A stretch of 64,000 nt of DNA, from positions 62,001 through 126,000 of the forward strand of contig NZ_MSKL01000007.1 of the NCBI RefSeq assembly GCF_001937665.1, in the 5' to 3' direction. The notes beneath the pieces are model-generated. The model did not search any database, was not told where the DNA came from, and was given only the letters and a program-made list of their open reading frames with translations. Shown here piece after piece: positions 18,918-27,526 of the stretch (the stretch's first letter is position 1; every line of letters begins with the position of its first letter). The DNA comes from Actinomyces oris (GTDB lineage Bacteria > Actinomycetota > Actinomycetes > Actinomycetales > Actinomycetaceae). The position numbers and the translations under genes are program-made.

Positions 18918-20554
18918 GAGCCGGCCTCCTCTCCCGAGGCGCCGTGCGCGCGGTCATCGTGGGTGCCGTCGTCGTGGGCGCTGTCGTCGTGGGCGGCCGC
19001 CGGCTCACCGTCGCTCACCCGGGGCGCCGTGGCCGCCGAGGTGCGTGAGGAGGGGGCGGTGGCCGGGGAGACGACGGAGGCGGGATCGGGGTCCGAGGAG
19101 AGGTGCCAGGAGCTGTCGGCCGGGATGCGCAGGCCGACGGTGGCGCCCTGACCCGAGGCGGAGACCGCGAAGACGGTGCCGTCGTGGGCGTCGGCGATGG
19201 CCCGCACGATGGCCAGACCCAGCCCGCTGCCGCGTGGCCTGCCATCGGCCTCGCCGTGCGTGAAGCGCTCGAAGAGCCAGTCGACGTCGTCGTCAGCCAG
19301 TCCGGGGCCCTCGTCGGTTACGGAGATCTCCAGCCCGCTGCGGCCGTAGCCGTCGGTGCCGGGGGCGACGGTGAGGGTCAGAGGACCGTCGCCGTGCTGC
19401 AGCCCGTTGCGGGCGAGGTGACCGGTGGCCTGACGCAGGCGCTCGACGTCGAGTGTGGCCGTGCCGCGGGCCCTGAGGTCGAAGCTCCAGCGGCCCGGGG
19501 CCATGGCCTCGACGTCGTCGAGCAGGGTGCGAGCCAGCTCGGAGACCTCGACGTCCGGGGTGAGGTGGGCGAAGTCGCGCCGTTCGGCCTGGGTGAGGGA
19601 CTGGAGGTCGTCGAGGACCCGCTGCAGCTCGGCGATCTGGGCGCGCTGCTGGAGGACGGTGCGGGTGGCCGGCTGGCTGGCCAGGCGCGCGTCCATGACG
19701 GCCAGGGGGCCTGAGATCTCCTGGTGGGCACGCAGGACGAACTGGGTCTGGCCGTCGAAGGCCTCCTGAAGGCGGTCCAGCATGCCGTTGAACGCCTCGG
19801 TCAGGCCGGCGATGTCGTCGCGCCCCTTGACGGGTAGGCGGCGGTTGAGGTCCTGGGTGGAGACGGAGGCGGCCGCGGTGCGCAGGTCGTGCAGGGGACG
19901 CAGGATCTGGCGGGCCACGAGCAGCCCGACGACGCCGGTGAGGACCAGGACGGCCGCGCTGATGCCGACCATGAGCCAGATCGTGGCGTTGAGCTGGTCC
20001 ACGCGGGAGGCGGTGAAGCTCATGGTGATGACGGACAGGTGCTGGGAGGGGTTGTCGGGCTCGAGCTCGACCCGGGCCCAGCGGACCTCCCCGCTTCCGT
20101 AGGAGGTGGCGCCCGACGGCGACTGCAGCATCTTGACGAACAAGGGGTCCGTGCTGGTCAGGTCCAGGTTCGGGGCGGAGGCGCCGGAGGCCTGGGTGGC
20201 CTTGCCGGTGGCGTGGTTGTAGATGATGACGGCCTCGCGGTCGGTGAGCTGCTGGCCGTCCCGGTAGACCTCCATGAGACGGGTGGTGGAGGTGAAGGGT
20301 TTGGAGGTCCGCGGGTCGACGCCGGTGGAGGCGAAGTTCTGCAGCTCCTTGACCTCGTGGGCGACGTCGGCGTTGGCGGAGCGGGAGATGTCCGCCATGA
20401 GAGTGGAGCGTACGGAGACGATCATGCTGGTCAGCCCCAGGGCGACGACGAACAGCATCCAGGCGACGATGCGCAGCCGTGCGGGCACCGAGGGACCGGA
20501 GACCGGGTTGGCGGCCAGTGGGGGAGGAGACGAGGGGACGGTGGTCATCGGCAT
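18914..20554 (-). CDS. Membrane sensor histidine kinase
   Basis: A 546-residue kinase. One helix near residue 30 (LRIVAWMLFVVALGLTSMIV) and a second near 205-225 (IWLMVGISAAVLVLTGVVGLL) flank an extracytoplasmic sensor domain. A HAMP linker follows (ARQILRPLHDLRTAAASVS). The H-box reads RAHQEISGPLAVMDARL, so the phospho-acceptor His is kept although the usual SHELRTPL is altered. The ATPase domain has the N-box HLARNGLQHG and the G-boxes DEGPGLADD and GSGLGLAIV. A long His/Asp-rich tail (HDDSAHDDGTHDD) ends the protein and may bind metal. The start at ATG 20554 is chosen because it overlaps the stop of the 49-codon gene (TGATG). No response regulator gene is adjacent. Confidence 0.85.
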   Translation of the reverse strand: MPMTTVPSSPPPLAANPVSGPSVPARLRIVAWMLFVVALGLTSMIVSVRSTLMADISRSANADVAHEVKELQNFASTGVDPRTSKPFTSTTRLMEVYRDGQQLTDREAVIIYNHATGKATQASGASAPNLDLTSTDPLFVKMLQSPSGATSYGSGEVRWARVELEPDNPSQHLSVITMSFTASRVDQLNATIWLMVGISAAVLVLTGVVGLLVARQILRPLHDLRTAAASVSTQDLNRRLPVKGRDDIAGLTEAFNGMLDRLQEAFDGQTQFVLRAHQEISGPLAVMDARLASQPATRTVLQQRAQIAELQRVLDDLQSLTQAERRDFAHLTPDVEVSELARTLLDDVEAMAPGRWSFDLRARGTATLDVERLRQATGHLARNGLQHGDGPLTLTVAPGTDGYGRSGLEISVTDEGPGLADDDVDWLFERFTHGEADGRPRGSGLGLAIVRAIADAHDGTVFAVSASGQGATVGLRIPADSSWHLSSDPDPASVVSPATAPSSRTSAATAPRVSDGEPAAAHDDSAHDDGTHDDRAHGASGEEAGS

Positions 20555-20703
20555 CAGCTCCCTTGGCCAGCAGAGGTCAGGTGGACCGGGCTGGGCTGCG
20601 CGGGCGGGCCGGGGACGACGGCCATGAACTCGGCGGCCAGCGCCAGCGCCACCGGGACGAGCATGAGCAGAGCCAGGGCGAGGATGCGGCGTGAGGTGTT
20701 CAT
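20554..20703 (-). CDS. 49-residue membrane or exported peptide leading the kinase operon
   Basis: From ATG 20703 the frame encodes 49 residues: a basic start (MNTSRRI), a hydrophobic stretch (LALALLMLVPVALALAAEF) and a proline-rich tail (VVPGPPAQPSPVHLTS). Its TGA overlaps the ATG of the kinase by one base (TGATG), a typical sign of translational coupling. It may be a small regulator of the kinase, a membrane peptide or only a leader. An AT-rich patch at about 20755-20800, unusual here, probably holds the promoter. Codon use is compatible with a real gene, but homologues were not checked. Confidence 0.55.
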   Translation of the reverse strand: MNTSRRILALALLMLVPVALALAAEFMAVVPGPPAQPSPVHLTSAGQGS

Positions 20704-20834
20704 GCTTCAACTGTCACGAGCCAGCCCTAGAGGGACCACAGGTGAGCGTGAGAGTTCTCTTATGTTGAATGGCTTAGCGAAACAGTAATATTTATAGGTC
20801 TTAGTGGTGGGTGGGGTGGGCGTGCGACGTCGTC

Positions 20835-20952
20835 GGGGACATTCTTGTGCGGCCGGGGACGTTCGACGCCGTCGGGGACCGGATTCCTGTCCCCGAACGC
20901 GCGGACTGTCCCCGGCTGGAGCGGACCGCGCCCGGCCGCGCGGAATGTCCCC
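20835..20952 (+). repeat. GGGGAC intergenic repeat, copy B (short form)
   Basis: A 118-bp copy between the divergent kinase operon and ABC transporter. It lacks about 19 bp of the left arm found in the long form, but keeps GACGCCGTCGGGGACC, the palindrome, and the right arm GGCTGGAGCGGACCGCGCCC ending in GGAATGTCCCC. Confidence 0.8.
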
Positions 20953-21106
20953 AACCGCGCTGCCCGTGGGGTCGGTTGTCATCATCTGTGGACAGTTCGC
21001 GGTCTGTGGGCCCGGGAGCCGAGGCGGTCGCCTAGGTTGATCCGCGGGCGTCCGACGGCGTCCCGCGATTCCGGCGGATTCACAGGGGAGAGGACGGTCC
21101 AGGGCC

Positions 21107-21970
21107 ATGGCAGCTCGACGTGAACGGAGACAGCCGAGCCGGTCGGCTCAACCAGTGCGGGGACGCACACCCGGGGGCCTCGGGGGCCCGGGCGGCGCGG
21201 CTGGGGAGGGAGACGTCGTCGGCGTCGGGGGAGAAGGTGGCCCGGCCGCTGTGGAGGCGCGTGATCTGCGCAAGTCCTTCCCGACCCCCGGTGGGGAACC
21301 GATCGAGATCCTGCACGGCATCTCCTGCGCCATGATGCCGGGGCGGATGACGGCGCTGGTCGGACCCAGTGGCTCGGGCAAGTCCACGGCGCTGCTGTGC
21401 CTGGCCGGGCTGGAGCCGGCGACGTCGGGGCGCGTCTCGCTCATGGGGCGTGACCTCGGCGGGCTCCCGGCGGCGCGGGTGGCCGAGCTCTACCGCGATC
21501 GGGTGGGCTTCGTCTTTCAGGCCTACAACCTTGTGCCCTACTTGACGGTGCGGGAGAACATCACGATCTCCGACACCCTGGCCGGCAGGCGCCCCGATTC
21601 GGCACGGGTGCGAGAAGTCCTGGTCGGGCTGGGACTGGAGTCGCGCGCTGACGCGGTCGCGACCACGCTCTCGGGCGGCGAGCAGCAACGCGTCGCCCTA
21701 GGGCGGGTCCTCTACCGCCGTCCACCGGTCGTCTTCGCCGACGAACCGACCGGGGCCCTGGACACCCGCTCGGCCGCCTTCGTCCTGGCCGAGCTGCGGC
21801 GCCTGGCCGACGACGGGGCCGCCGTCATCCTCGTGACGCACGACCTGGGGGCCGCAGCCCTGGCGGAGAGCGTACTCATCATGCGCGATGGCCGTATCGT
21901 CGACCGCCGCCGCGGTGCCACCCCCGACGAGCTGCTGGCCGCCGTCAATCAGATGGGAGATGCGGCATGA
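21107..21970 (+). CDS. ABC transporter ATP-binding protein (MacB/LolD-like)
   Basis: A 287-residue ATPase with Walker A GPSGSGKST, Q-loop FQAYNLVPYLTVREN, signature LSGGEQQRVALGR, Walker B VVFADEPTGALD and H-loop VTHD. The spacing and the AYNLVPYLTV segment are those of ATPases paired with FtsX/MacB-type permeases. The first 45 residues are a Gly/Arg-rich extension, so a later start is possible. The gene overlaps the permease gene by 4 bp, and a sensor kinase and response regulator follow, an arrangement often linked to export of, or resistance to, membrane-active peptides. Confidence 0.88.
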   Translation: MAARRERRQPSRSAQPVRGRTPGGLGGPGGAAGEGDVVGVGGEGGPAAVEARDLRKSFPTPGGEPIEILHGISCAMMPGRMTALVGPSGSGKSTALLCLAGLEPATSGRVSLMGRDLGGLPAARVAELYRDRVGFVFQAYNLVPYLTVRENITISDTLAGRRPDSARVREVLVGLGLESRADAVATTLSGGEQQRVALGRVLYRRPPVVFADEPTGALDTRSAAFVLAELRRLADDGAAVILVTHDLGAAALAESVLIMRDGRIVDRRRGATPDELLAAVNQMGDAA

Positions 21971-23358
21971 CCCGCTACACGCTGCGCGCCCTGGCTACAC
22001 AGTGGCGAGCCTGGTCGGGGACGGTGGCGGTGCTGGCCCTCGCCGCCGGGCTCATCAACGTCTGCCTGGTGCACCGCATGACCGTCACCCGCCCCGACGT
22101 CGTCGCCGCGGCGCGGGCGGCGGGCGTGGACCCGGCCGAGCTCGTCGTTCCCGGTATCTCGGTCGCTTTCTACACGGCGATGGTGACGGTTCCGGTGGTG
22201 GCCGTCGTCGGGCAGTCCTGCGTGCAGGCACTGCGCACGAGCTGGGCCCTGTGGCGGTTGGCCGGCGCCCTGCCCCGCCAGGTGCTCGCCGCCGTCCTTG
22301 CCGCCGTGGCGGTGCTGGGCCTGGTGGCCTGTGTGCCCGGGATCCTGCTGGGGCAGGTGGCGGCCCAGCCCTTCGCCTCGGTGCTCACCCGCCTGGCGGC
22401 CGCGCGCATGGGGCGGATCGAGGTCGCCCAGACACCGACGACACTTCTGCTCACCGTGGTGGTCGTGGTCGCCGTCGCGGTCCTGGGGGCCGTGGGCCCG
22501 GCACGCGCCGCCGTGAGAACGCCAGCCGTGGAGGCAGTGCGGGACACCGCATCGGAAGGCCGACGCCGCATGGGGGTGGGGCGATGGATCCTGGCCGGAG
22601 TGTGGGCGCTTGCGTGTGCGGGGCAGCTGTTCGTCGCTTTTCTGGCCCCACCCGGAAGGAAGATCGACGGATTGCCGACCGGTGGGGGCCAGGCGATCCT
22701 GGCGTCGCTCCTGCTCGCGGTCCTCGTGGTGCTGCTGGCGCCCGCGCTCATCCCGCGGCTGCTGCGGCTGTGGTCGGCGCCGCTGGCGCGGCTGGGTGGA
22801 CCGTGGCTCATCGCGCGGCGTTCGGCGCTGTGGCGCAGCGAGTCGTCGGCAAGTGCCATCGGCCTGCTGGCCCTGGCGATCTCCTTCACCGCGGCACTCA
22901 CGACCAGTCTCGCCACGGGGCAGGCGGTGGTGGAGGCGGCGCGCCTGAACGTGGCGATCAACCAGGTGGACTCGCTGGTGCTGGCGGCGATCCTCGGGGC
23001 GATGGCGCTGCTGGGGGCCGTGGCCGTCGTCGGCATGTCCTCCCGGTCCCGGCAGTGTGAGTTCGCGGTGCTGCGCTGCGCCGGGAGCACGGTGCGCGGC
23101 GTGTGCCGGCAGGTGGTCGTCGAGGCGGCGCTGTACGTGGGGACGGCCCTGCTGATCTCGCTCGTGCCACTGGTGGTGACAACGGCCGGCGAGTCCCTTT
23201 TCTACGCCAGGGCGGGGATGCCGCTGGTAGTGCGCCCCGGCGTCGGGCCAGTGCTGCTGGTGGCCCTCCTGTCCTTCCTGGCCCTGGTCGCGGTGCTACT
23301 CGCTCCGATCCGGGGCGCCACCCGGACCCCGATCGGCACTGTCCTGGCGGCCGAGTGA
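21967..23358 (+). CDS. ABC transporter permease (FtsX/MacB family)
   Basis: A 463-residue membrane protein with about eight helices in two FtsX-like groups. The central group is around TTLLLTVVVVVAVAVLGAVG, and the C-terminal pattern LAAILGAMALLGAVAVVGMSS followed by REFAVLRCAGST-like sequence (RQCEFAVLRCAGST) is the permease/ATPase contact region. It overlaps the ATPase gene by 4 bp (ATGA). It most likely moves a lipid or peptide across or out of the membrane. The substrate is unknown. Confidence 0.85.
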   Translation: MTRYTLRALATQWRAWSGTVAVLALAAGLINVCLVHRMTVTRPDVVAAARAAGVDPAELVVPGISVAFYTAMVTVPVVAVVGQSCVQALRTSWALWRLAGALPRQVLAAVLAAVAVLGLVACVPGILLGQVAAQPFASVLTRLAAARMGRIEVAQTPTTLLLTVVVVVAVAVLGAVGPARAAVRTPAVEAVRDTASEGRRRMGVGRWILAGVWALACAGQLFVAFLAPPGRKIDGLPTGGGQAILASLLLAVLVVLLAPALIPRLLRLWSAPLARLGGPWLIARRSALWRSESSASAIGLLALAISFTAALTTSLATGQAVVEAARLNVAINQVDSLVLAAILGAMALLGAVAVVGMSSRSRQCEFAVLRCAGSTVRGVCRQVVVEAALYVGTALLISLVPLVVTTAGESLFYARAGMPLVVRPGVGPVLLVALLSFLALVAVLLAPIRGATRTPIGTVLAAE

Positions 23359-23490
23359 CGATGGGCCCGAGGTGGGAGGGGCAGCAGATCGCTAGGACTG
23401 AGTAGGTTGGCCGCTCGCGGCCCGCTGGCCGTGGTCGGGGTTCAGGTCTCGGGGCGTAGGGTACGGACGCAACGGGGAGGAGGGGCGCTG

Positions 23491-24795
23491 GTGTTCGGTG
23501 CAGAGCGTGGTTCGTCGTCGGCCATGAGGATGCGGATCGACTGGCGGACGTTGGGGGAGTGGGTGCGCCAGCCGGCGCCCGCGCAGGCCGGCCCCGGCAT
23601 CCTGTCCACGCTGCTCCTCATCCTGTGCGCCACCTACCAGGGCGGCATGATTGGCAGCGCGGTGCTGACCGGCCGCGTCGGCGACGGCGGCCTGGTTGCA
23701 GGGATCGCCCCGACCAGAATCGGTTCTGCGATTCTCATTCTGGCGGCCATGGGGTCCACGGCGCTCCTCACTGCGCGACGCAGGTACCCGCTGGGGGTCT
23801 TCCTGATCGAGTGTGCCGTGTACGTGGTGGCCTCGGCGCTGGGGCTCAACAACTTCTTTCTCTTCCCGATGCTGGTGGCACTGGGGAGTGCGGTGAGCCG
23901 GCTCCCGCTGTGGCAGCACCTCGCGGTGATCGGCGCGGCCTGCCTCATGGCGACGGCCAGCGCGGTCCTGGTGGCCCCGCCCGGGGTCCTGATGGAGGAG
24001 TGGCTCAGCCAGGTGGTCGCGGTCCTGCTGACGGTCATCGCGGCAATGATGGCGCGCAGCGTCGCGAACTGGCGAGCGGCGCAAGCCGGGGCCAAAGCCG
24101 AGCGGGAGCGCTTCCGGGCGCTTCGGGCCGAGCGCGATCGTGCGGTGAGCCGGGCCGGTATCGCCGCCGAGCTGCACGACTCCGTGGGGCACGGCCTGAC
24201 CACGATCATCGCCCTGTCCGAGGGGTTGGCCGGTGGCGCCGACCCGGAGATCGATGAGGCGCTCGGCGGTATCAATGAGGTGGCGCGGGAGTGCTTGGAG
24301 CAGACGCGCCGGGCGGTGAGGGCCCTGGCCGACGGCGAGGATGAGTCGGCGGAGTCGCCGGACCGGGACGGTGCCGGGCGCCGGTCTTGGGATGAGATCA
24401 GGGGCGTCGTCGGCAGGGTGAGGTCATTGGGCGTTACGGTCGTCTTCACCGAGACCGGGCAGCGGGCCGACGACGCCGGGCAGGCCGAGCTGTGCTTCGC
24501 ACTCACCCGGGAGGCGCTCACCAACGCGGTGCGGCACGCGCCCGCGCTGTCGCAGGTGCAGGTGTCCTGGGACCACGGCGAGTCGGCGGTCACGGTGACG
24601 GTTCGCAACGACGGCTCCTCAGGTGGCAGAGGCGGGGAGGACGACGGCCACCATGGTGGCCTCGCGGAGGGGACCGGCCTACTGCGGCTGCGGGCCCGGG
24701 TCGAGGCTGCGGGAGGCTCGCTGGACTGGGGGCTCGAGTCCGACGGTGGCTGGTTGGTGACGGCGACCGTGCCGAGAACTCGCGGTGAGGGCTGA
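23491..24795 (+). CDS. NarL-family sensor histidine kinase
   Basis: A 434-residue HisKA_3-type kinase. The N-terminal half has about five hydrophobic helices with almost no extracytoplasmic loop, so it probably senses within the membrane or through the adjacent ABC transporter. The H-box is AAELHDSVGHGLTTIIALSEGL; the ATPase part has the N-box LTREALTNAVRHAP and G-box GTGLLRLRARVEAAGGSL. I placed the start at GTG 23491 because GGGGAGGAGG lies 7-9 bases upstream; the open frame extends to 23407. It ends three bases before the response regulator start. Confidence 0.87.
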   Translation: MFGAERGSSSAMRMRIDWRTLGEWVRQPAPAQAGPGILSTLLLILCATYQGGMIGSAVLTGRVGDGGLVAGIAPTRIGSAILILAAMGSTALLTARRRYPLGVFLIECAVYVVASALGLNNFFLFPMLVALGSAVSRLPLWQHLAVIGAACLMATASAVLVAPPGVLMEEWLSQVVAVLLTVIAAMMARSVANWRAAQAGAKAERERFRALRAERDRAVSRAGIAAELHDSVGHGLTTIIALSEGLAGGADPEIDEALGGINEVARECLEQTRRAVRALADGEDESAESPDRDGAGRRSWDEIRGVVGRVRSLGVTVVFTETGQRADDAGQAELCFALTREALTNAVRHAPALSQVQVSWDHGESAVTVTVRNDGSSGGRGGEDDGHHGGLAEGTGLLRLRARVEAAGGSLDWGLESDGGWLVTATVPRTRGEG

Positions 24796-24798
24796 GGC

Positions 24799-25491
24799 GT
24801 GGGCGCGGAGTCGGAGGGATTGAGGCCGACGTCGGTCATGATCGTGGACGACCAGCGCTACGCGCGCCTGGGGCTGGCGCTCATGATCCGCAAGGCGCCG
24901 GACCTGCGCGTGGTGGCGGAGGCCGGTGACGGGCAGGAGGCGCTGGAGGTCCTGGAGCGGCTGAACCGGTCAACGGGGCTGCCCGACGTCGTGCTCATGG
25001 ATGTGCGCATGCCGGGCATGGATGGGATCAGCGCGACCCGGGCGATGGCGCGGCGGTTCCCGACGGTGAAGGTGCTGGTGCTGACCACCTACGACGAGGA
25101 CGACTACGCCTTCGGGGCGTTGGAGGTGGGGGCCTCGGGGTTCCTGCTCAAGGATGTGCGGGCGGCGCAGCTGGCTCAGGCGGTGCGGGCGGTGGCGCAG
25201 GGCGACGCCGTGCTCACGCCGCGCATCACCAAGGAGCTCATTGCGCGAGGGGTTCAGCGGGCGCTGTTTGGGGCGCAGCGCGAGGGGCTGCGGGAGAGGT
25301 TTGGGGTGCTGACGCCCAGGGAGCTCGACGTGGCTCGGCTCATTGCGGAAGGCATGTCGAACGAGGAGATTGCCGAGCGGCTCGTGCTGCAGCCCGCCTC
25401 CGTGCGCCGCAACGTCAGCCGAATCCTGGCCAAGCTCCACCTGCGCGACCGCGTCCAAATCGCCGTCGCTTGGTACAAGAGCGGCGGTTGA
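24799..25491 (+). CDS. NarL/LuxR-family response regulator
   Basis: A 230-residue regulator with an N-terminal receiver domain (acidic pair VDDQR, phospho-acceptor Asp in VVLMDVRMPGMDG, Lys in FLLKD) and a C-terminal LuxR helix-turn-helix (LTPRELDVARLIAEGMSNEEIAERL). It starts with GTG right after the kinase gene, its evident partner. The pair probably controls the upstream ABC exporter genes. Repeat copy C begins 22 bp after the stop. Confidence 0.92.
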   Translation: MGAESEGLRPTSVMIVDDQRYARLGLALMIRKAPDLRVVAEAGDGQEALEVLERLNRSTGLPDVVLMDVRMPGMDGISATRAMARRFPTVKVLVLTTYDEDDYAFGALEVGASGFLLKDVRAAQLAQAVRAVAQGDAVLTPRITKELIARGVQRALFGAQREGLRERFGVLTPRELDVARLIAEGMSNEEIAERLVLQPASVRRNVSRILAKLHLRDRVQIAVAWYKSGG

Positions 25492-25513
25492 GATGTGTTG
25501 TGTCCTCGCGTCC

Positions 25514-25650
25514 GGGGACATCCTGCGCGGCCGGGAACATGTCGTCGCGGGCGGAGACCATCGACGCCGTCGGGGACGGGAATCCGGTCCCCGACGGCGT
25601 CGAAGGTCCCCGGCTGGAGTGGACCGCACCCGGCCGTGCGGAATGTCCCC
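25514..25650 (+). repeat. GGGGAC intergenic repeat, copy C (long form)
   Basis: A 137-bp copy between the response regulator gene and the convergent reverse transcriptase gene. It has GACGCCGTCGGGGACGGG, a GGAATCCGG palindrome and the right arm GGCTGGAGTGGACCGCACCC ending in GAATGTCCCC. It may act as a bidirectional transcription barrier here. Confidence 0.8.
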
Positions 25651-25911
25651 GCCGGCGTCGGGTGGAGGAGACCCTGTGAGACATAGTGGCCGATGCCCAG
25701 GCGATGGGCACCTATGACGACGACCTCGCCGAGATTCGCTAGTTTCTCACTGCTGTCATCTGAAGATCCCTTGATTTGTCTTGAGAAGAAGGGGCCTCCT
25801 GTATTTCCTCGAATACATTTTATTCCCTCCAGAATTCTATTTCCTGCCCACGATTATTTGTGTTTAAGTAACTCCATGAGAATCAACTCACTAAGGCCCT
25901 CGGTGGATCTA
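25651..25911 (-). other. AT-rich non-coding stretch after the reverse transcriptase gene
   Basis: About 260 bp of mixed then AT-rich sequence. The only coding hint is a minus-strand 20-codon frame at 25756-25818, with GGAGGG six bases before its ATG (MYSRKYRRPLLLKTNQGIFR); it is too short to trust. Because several defence reverse transcriptases use a nearby non-coding RNA as template, this is one place to look for one. No clear fold was established by eye. Confidence 0.3.
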
Positions 25912-27495
25912 TTATGCTTGTACTTTACGTTCGGAGAAAATGTGTGTTCGATAAGGCTCTATAAACAATGTTGTTTCTTCTATAGGAACTATTGGCGACA
26001 ATGATTTAAGGGCGTCAGAGTCCACTATTGGGGTGCACTTTATGACTCGCTGCAGTTTTTTATCTACCCAACTGGTGTCCCAAAGTTGGTGCTTGAGCCT
26101 GGGGCTCCTGCTATTGATGTGCTGGCATAGTTTTTCTTGGTATGGGAGAAATAATCTCCGAGGATGGGCGATTCGCTGCAACCATAAGTCAAAGTACCCT
26201 GTATTCGGTACTTCTTTCATTCGATTTTGTATCATATCCACCTGTCCTTCAACCTCTTTTGGCTCAAGAAAGTCAAAGAGTACAGACAGTAGAGACATAC
26301 ATTGCGCATAGGAGCGAGGGTTTCGTATCATTATGTCGAATACCAGAGATATCAATACGGCAACATCCGAAAACTTTCCACTATGTACTTCGGTAGATTC
26401 AATGTGATTTCGAAAATTCGACAAAAGCCGCTCGAGCCCACCACTATTGGGGTGTTCGATAGCGAACTGACGTATGGCGAAAAGGCGTTTCTGGTGCCCT
26501 CCTACCGGGAATGAGCCTGGAAACCCCAGGTGCATTAGGTGTGCCTTATCTTTTTTTACAGAAGAAGAAATTATATCGCTGGAAATATGTGTCTTAGTTT
26601 GGTTGAGCTGCATGTTGACCGATTGAAGTGTTTTCGTTAAGTTTAAGAGAACTGTTCTGGCGTCCTCCGTAGGATGAGTGAATATCCGGTAATCGTCGCG
26701 ATAGCGGATAATTTTATACCAATTTTCGGACCGCTCGACTGTTTCATTGTCATCTTGAAGTGCCGATGAAAGTAAACTGTCCGCATAGCCTAGGATCAAC
26801 TCAGCGATTATGTCGGAAATGACGTTACCTTGCGGAATTCCGTTCGTCTGTCCGTGCTGCATATCCTGTAGGATCTGGTCGATCTTCCCCCCGAGGAGTT
26901 GTGGCGGATGCTGTTTGCGATCTTCTTTCCCGGCTTCTTTTCCATGCAGGGCCCAAGATAAGGAGTGTGTGTATATAGAGCCGTAGCAGTTTGTGATATC
27001 AGTAATAGCGACACATTGGTATTCGATGGACTGTGCGATCGATTCCTGCTCGAATTTGCTCCAATAGTCTGTGATTGAAGCCTCTGTTGTTTGTTTTGCA
27101 TTTTTTTCGAAGGTTGGCAGCGAACAGCAAGTTATATTTGGAATCTGTCGAAATTCAAGAAACTTGTTCTTGATAAATGACCAGTTGTCTTTGTCTGTAA
27201 TTAAGTTTACTAGTTCTATGTATAACACGGGGTTGATGAGTGAGAATGGGCGCCAAGATGAGCCCCCATCTTTGTTTGCTAAAAATAGATAATTTGCATC
27301 CTGTATGTCTCGTATGTCAGGGTATCCTGTTTTGTAATCATTTCTAGTTCCCCCTAATTCTTCCATAACTTTTGAGGTTTGCGCCAATAGGTTAGTGAAG
27401 TCGAAATATGAAGGAATAGGAAGGGATGAGTATGAGTGTGACGACATGAAATGTTGTCTTGCTTCTGATTCGGAAAGGTCGGTGATTTGTTGCAT
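25912..27495 (-). CDS. Reverse transcriptase, defence-associated (unknown-group) type
   Basis: This 527-residue protein has the core of a bacterial reverse transcriptase: an N-terminal WRPFSLINPVLYIELVNLIT (81-100), motif A TDITNCYGSIYTHSLSWALHG with catalytic Asp166, motif B GIPQGN (219-224), and motif C RYRDDYRIF with Asp267-Asp268, where the family-typical YxDD is YRDD. The spacing and the SIYTHS...WALHG phrase resemble the retron-like and unknown-group enzymes that include the DRT anti-phage systems. No maturase or group II intron domain is present. The C-terminal 240 residues are alpha-helical with no domain I recognise. It lies 31 bp after hsdR in the same direction, and its base composition is far more AT-rich than hsdR, so it looks like a later arrival in the operon. 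The DRT class cannot be settled by reading. Confidence 0.85.
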   Translation of the reverse strand: MQQITDLSESEARQHFMSSHSYSSLPIPSYFDFTNLLAQTSKVMEELGGTRNDYKTGYPDIRDIQDANYLFLANKDGGSSWRPFSLINPVLYIELVNLITDKDNWSFIKNKFLEFRQIPNITCCSLPTFEKNAKQTTEASITDYWSKFEQESIAQSIEYQCVAITDITNCYGSIYTHSLSWALHGKEAGKEDRKQHPPQLLGGKIDQILQDMQHGQTNGIPQGNVISDIIAELILGYADSLLSSALQDDNETVERSENWYKIIRYRDDYRIFTHPTEDARTVLLNLTKTLQSVNMQLNQTKTHISSDIISSSVKKDKAHLMHLGFPGSFPVGGHQKRLFAIRQFAIEHPNSGGLERLLSNFRNHIESTEVHSGKFSDVAVLISLVFDIMIRNPRSYAQCMSLLSVLFDFLEPKEVEGQVDMIQNRMKEVPNTGYFDLWLQRIAHPRRLFLPYQEKLCQHINSRSPRLKHQLWDTSWVDKKLQRVIKCTPIVDSDALKSLSPIVPIEETTLFIEPYRTHIFSERKVQA

Positions 27496-27526
27496 GTTCT
27501 ACTGCTCCAATTGATGGTATGTGGCG

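Noticed and set aside
15860-19151. Long plus-strand frames over glycerate kinase and the permease (up to 620 codons)
   Set aside because: They are shadows of high-GC minus-strand genes with clear families; the translations are His/Gly/Arg-rich and featureless.
25912-27495. Group II intron maturase or classical retron
   Set aside because: No maturase or HNH domain and no intron boundaries; no msr/msd-like inverted repeats before the gene, which directly follows hsdR.
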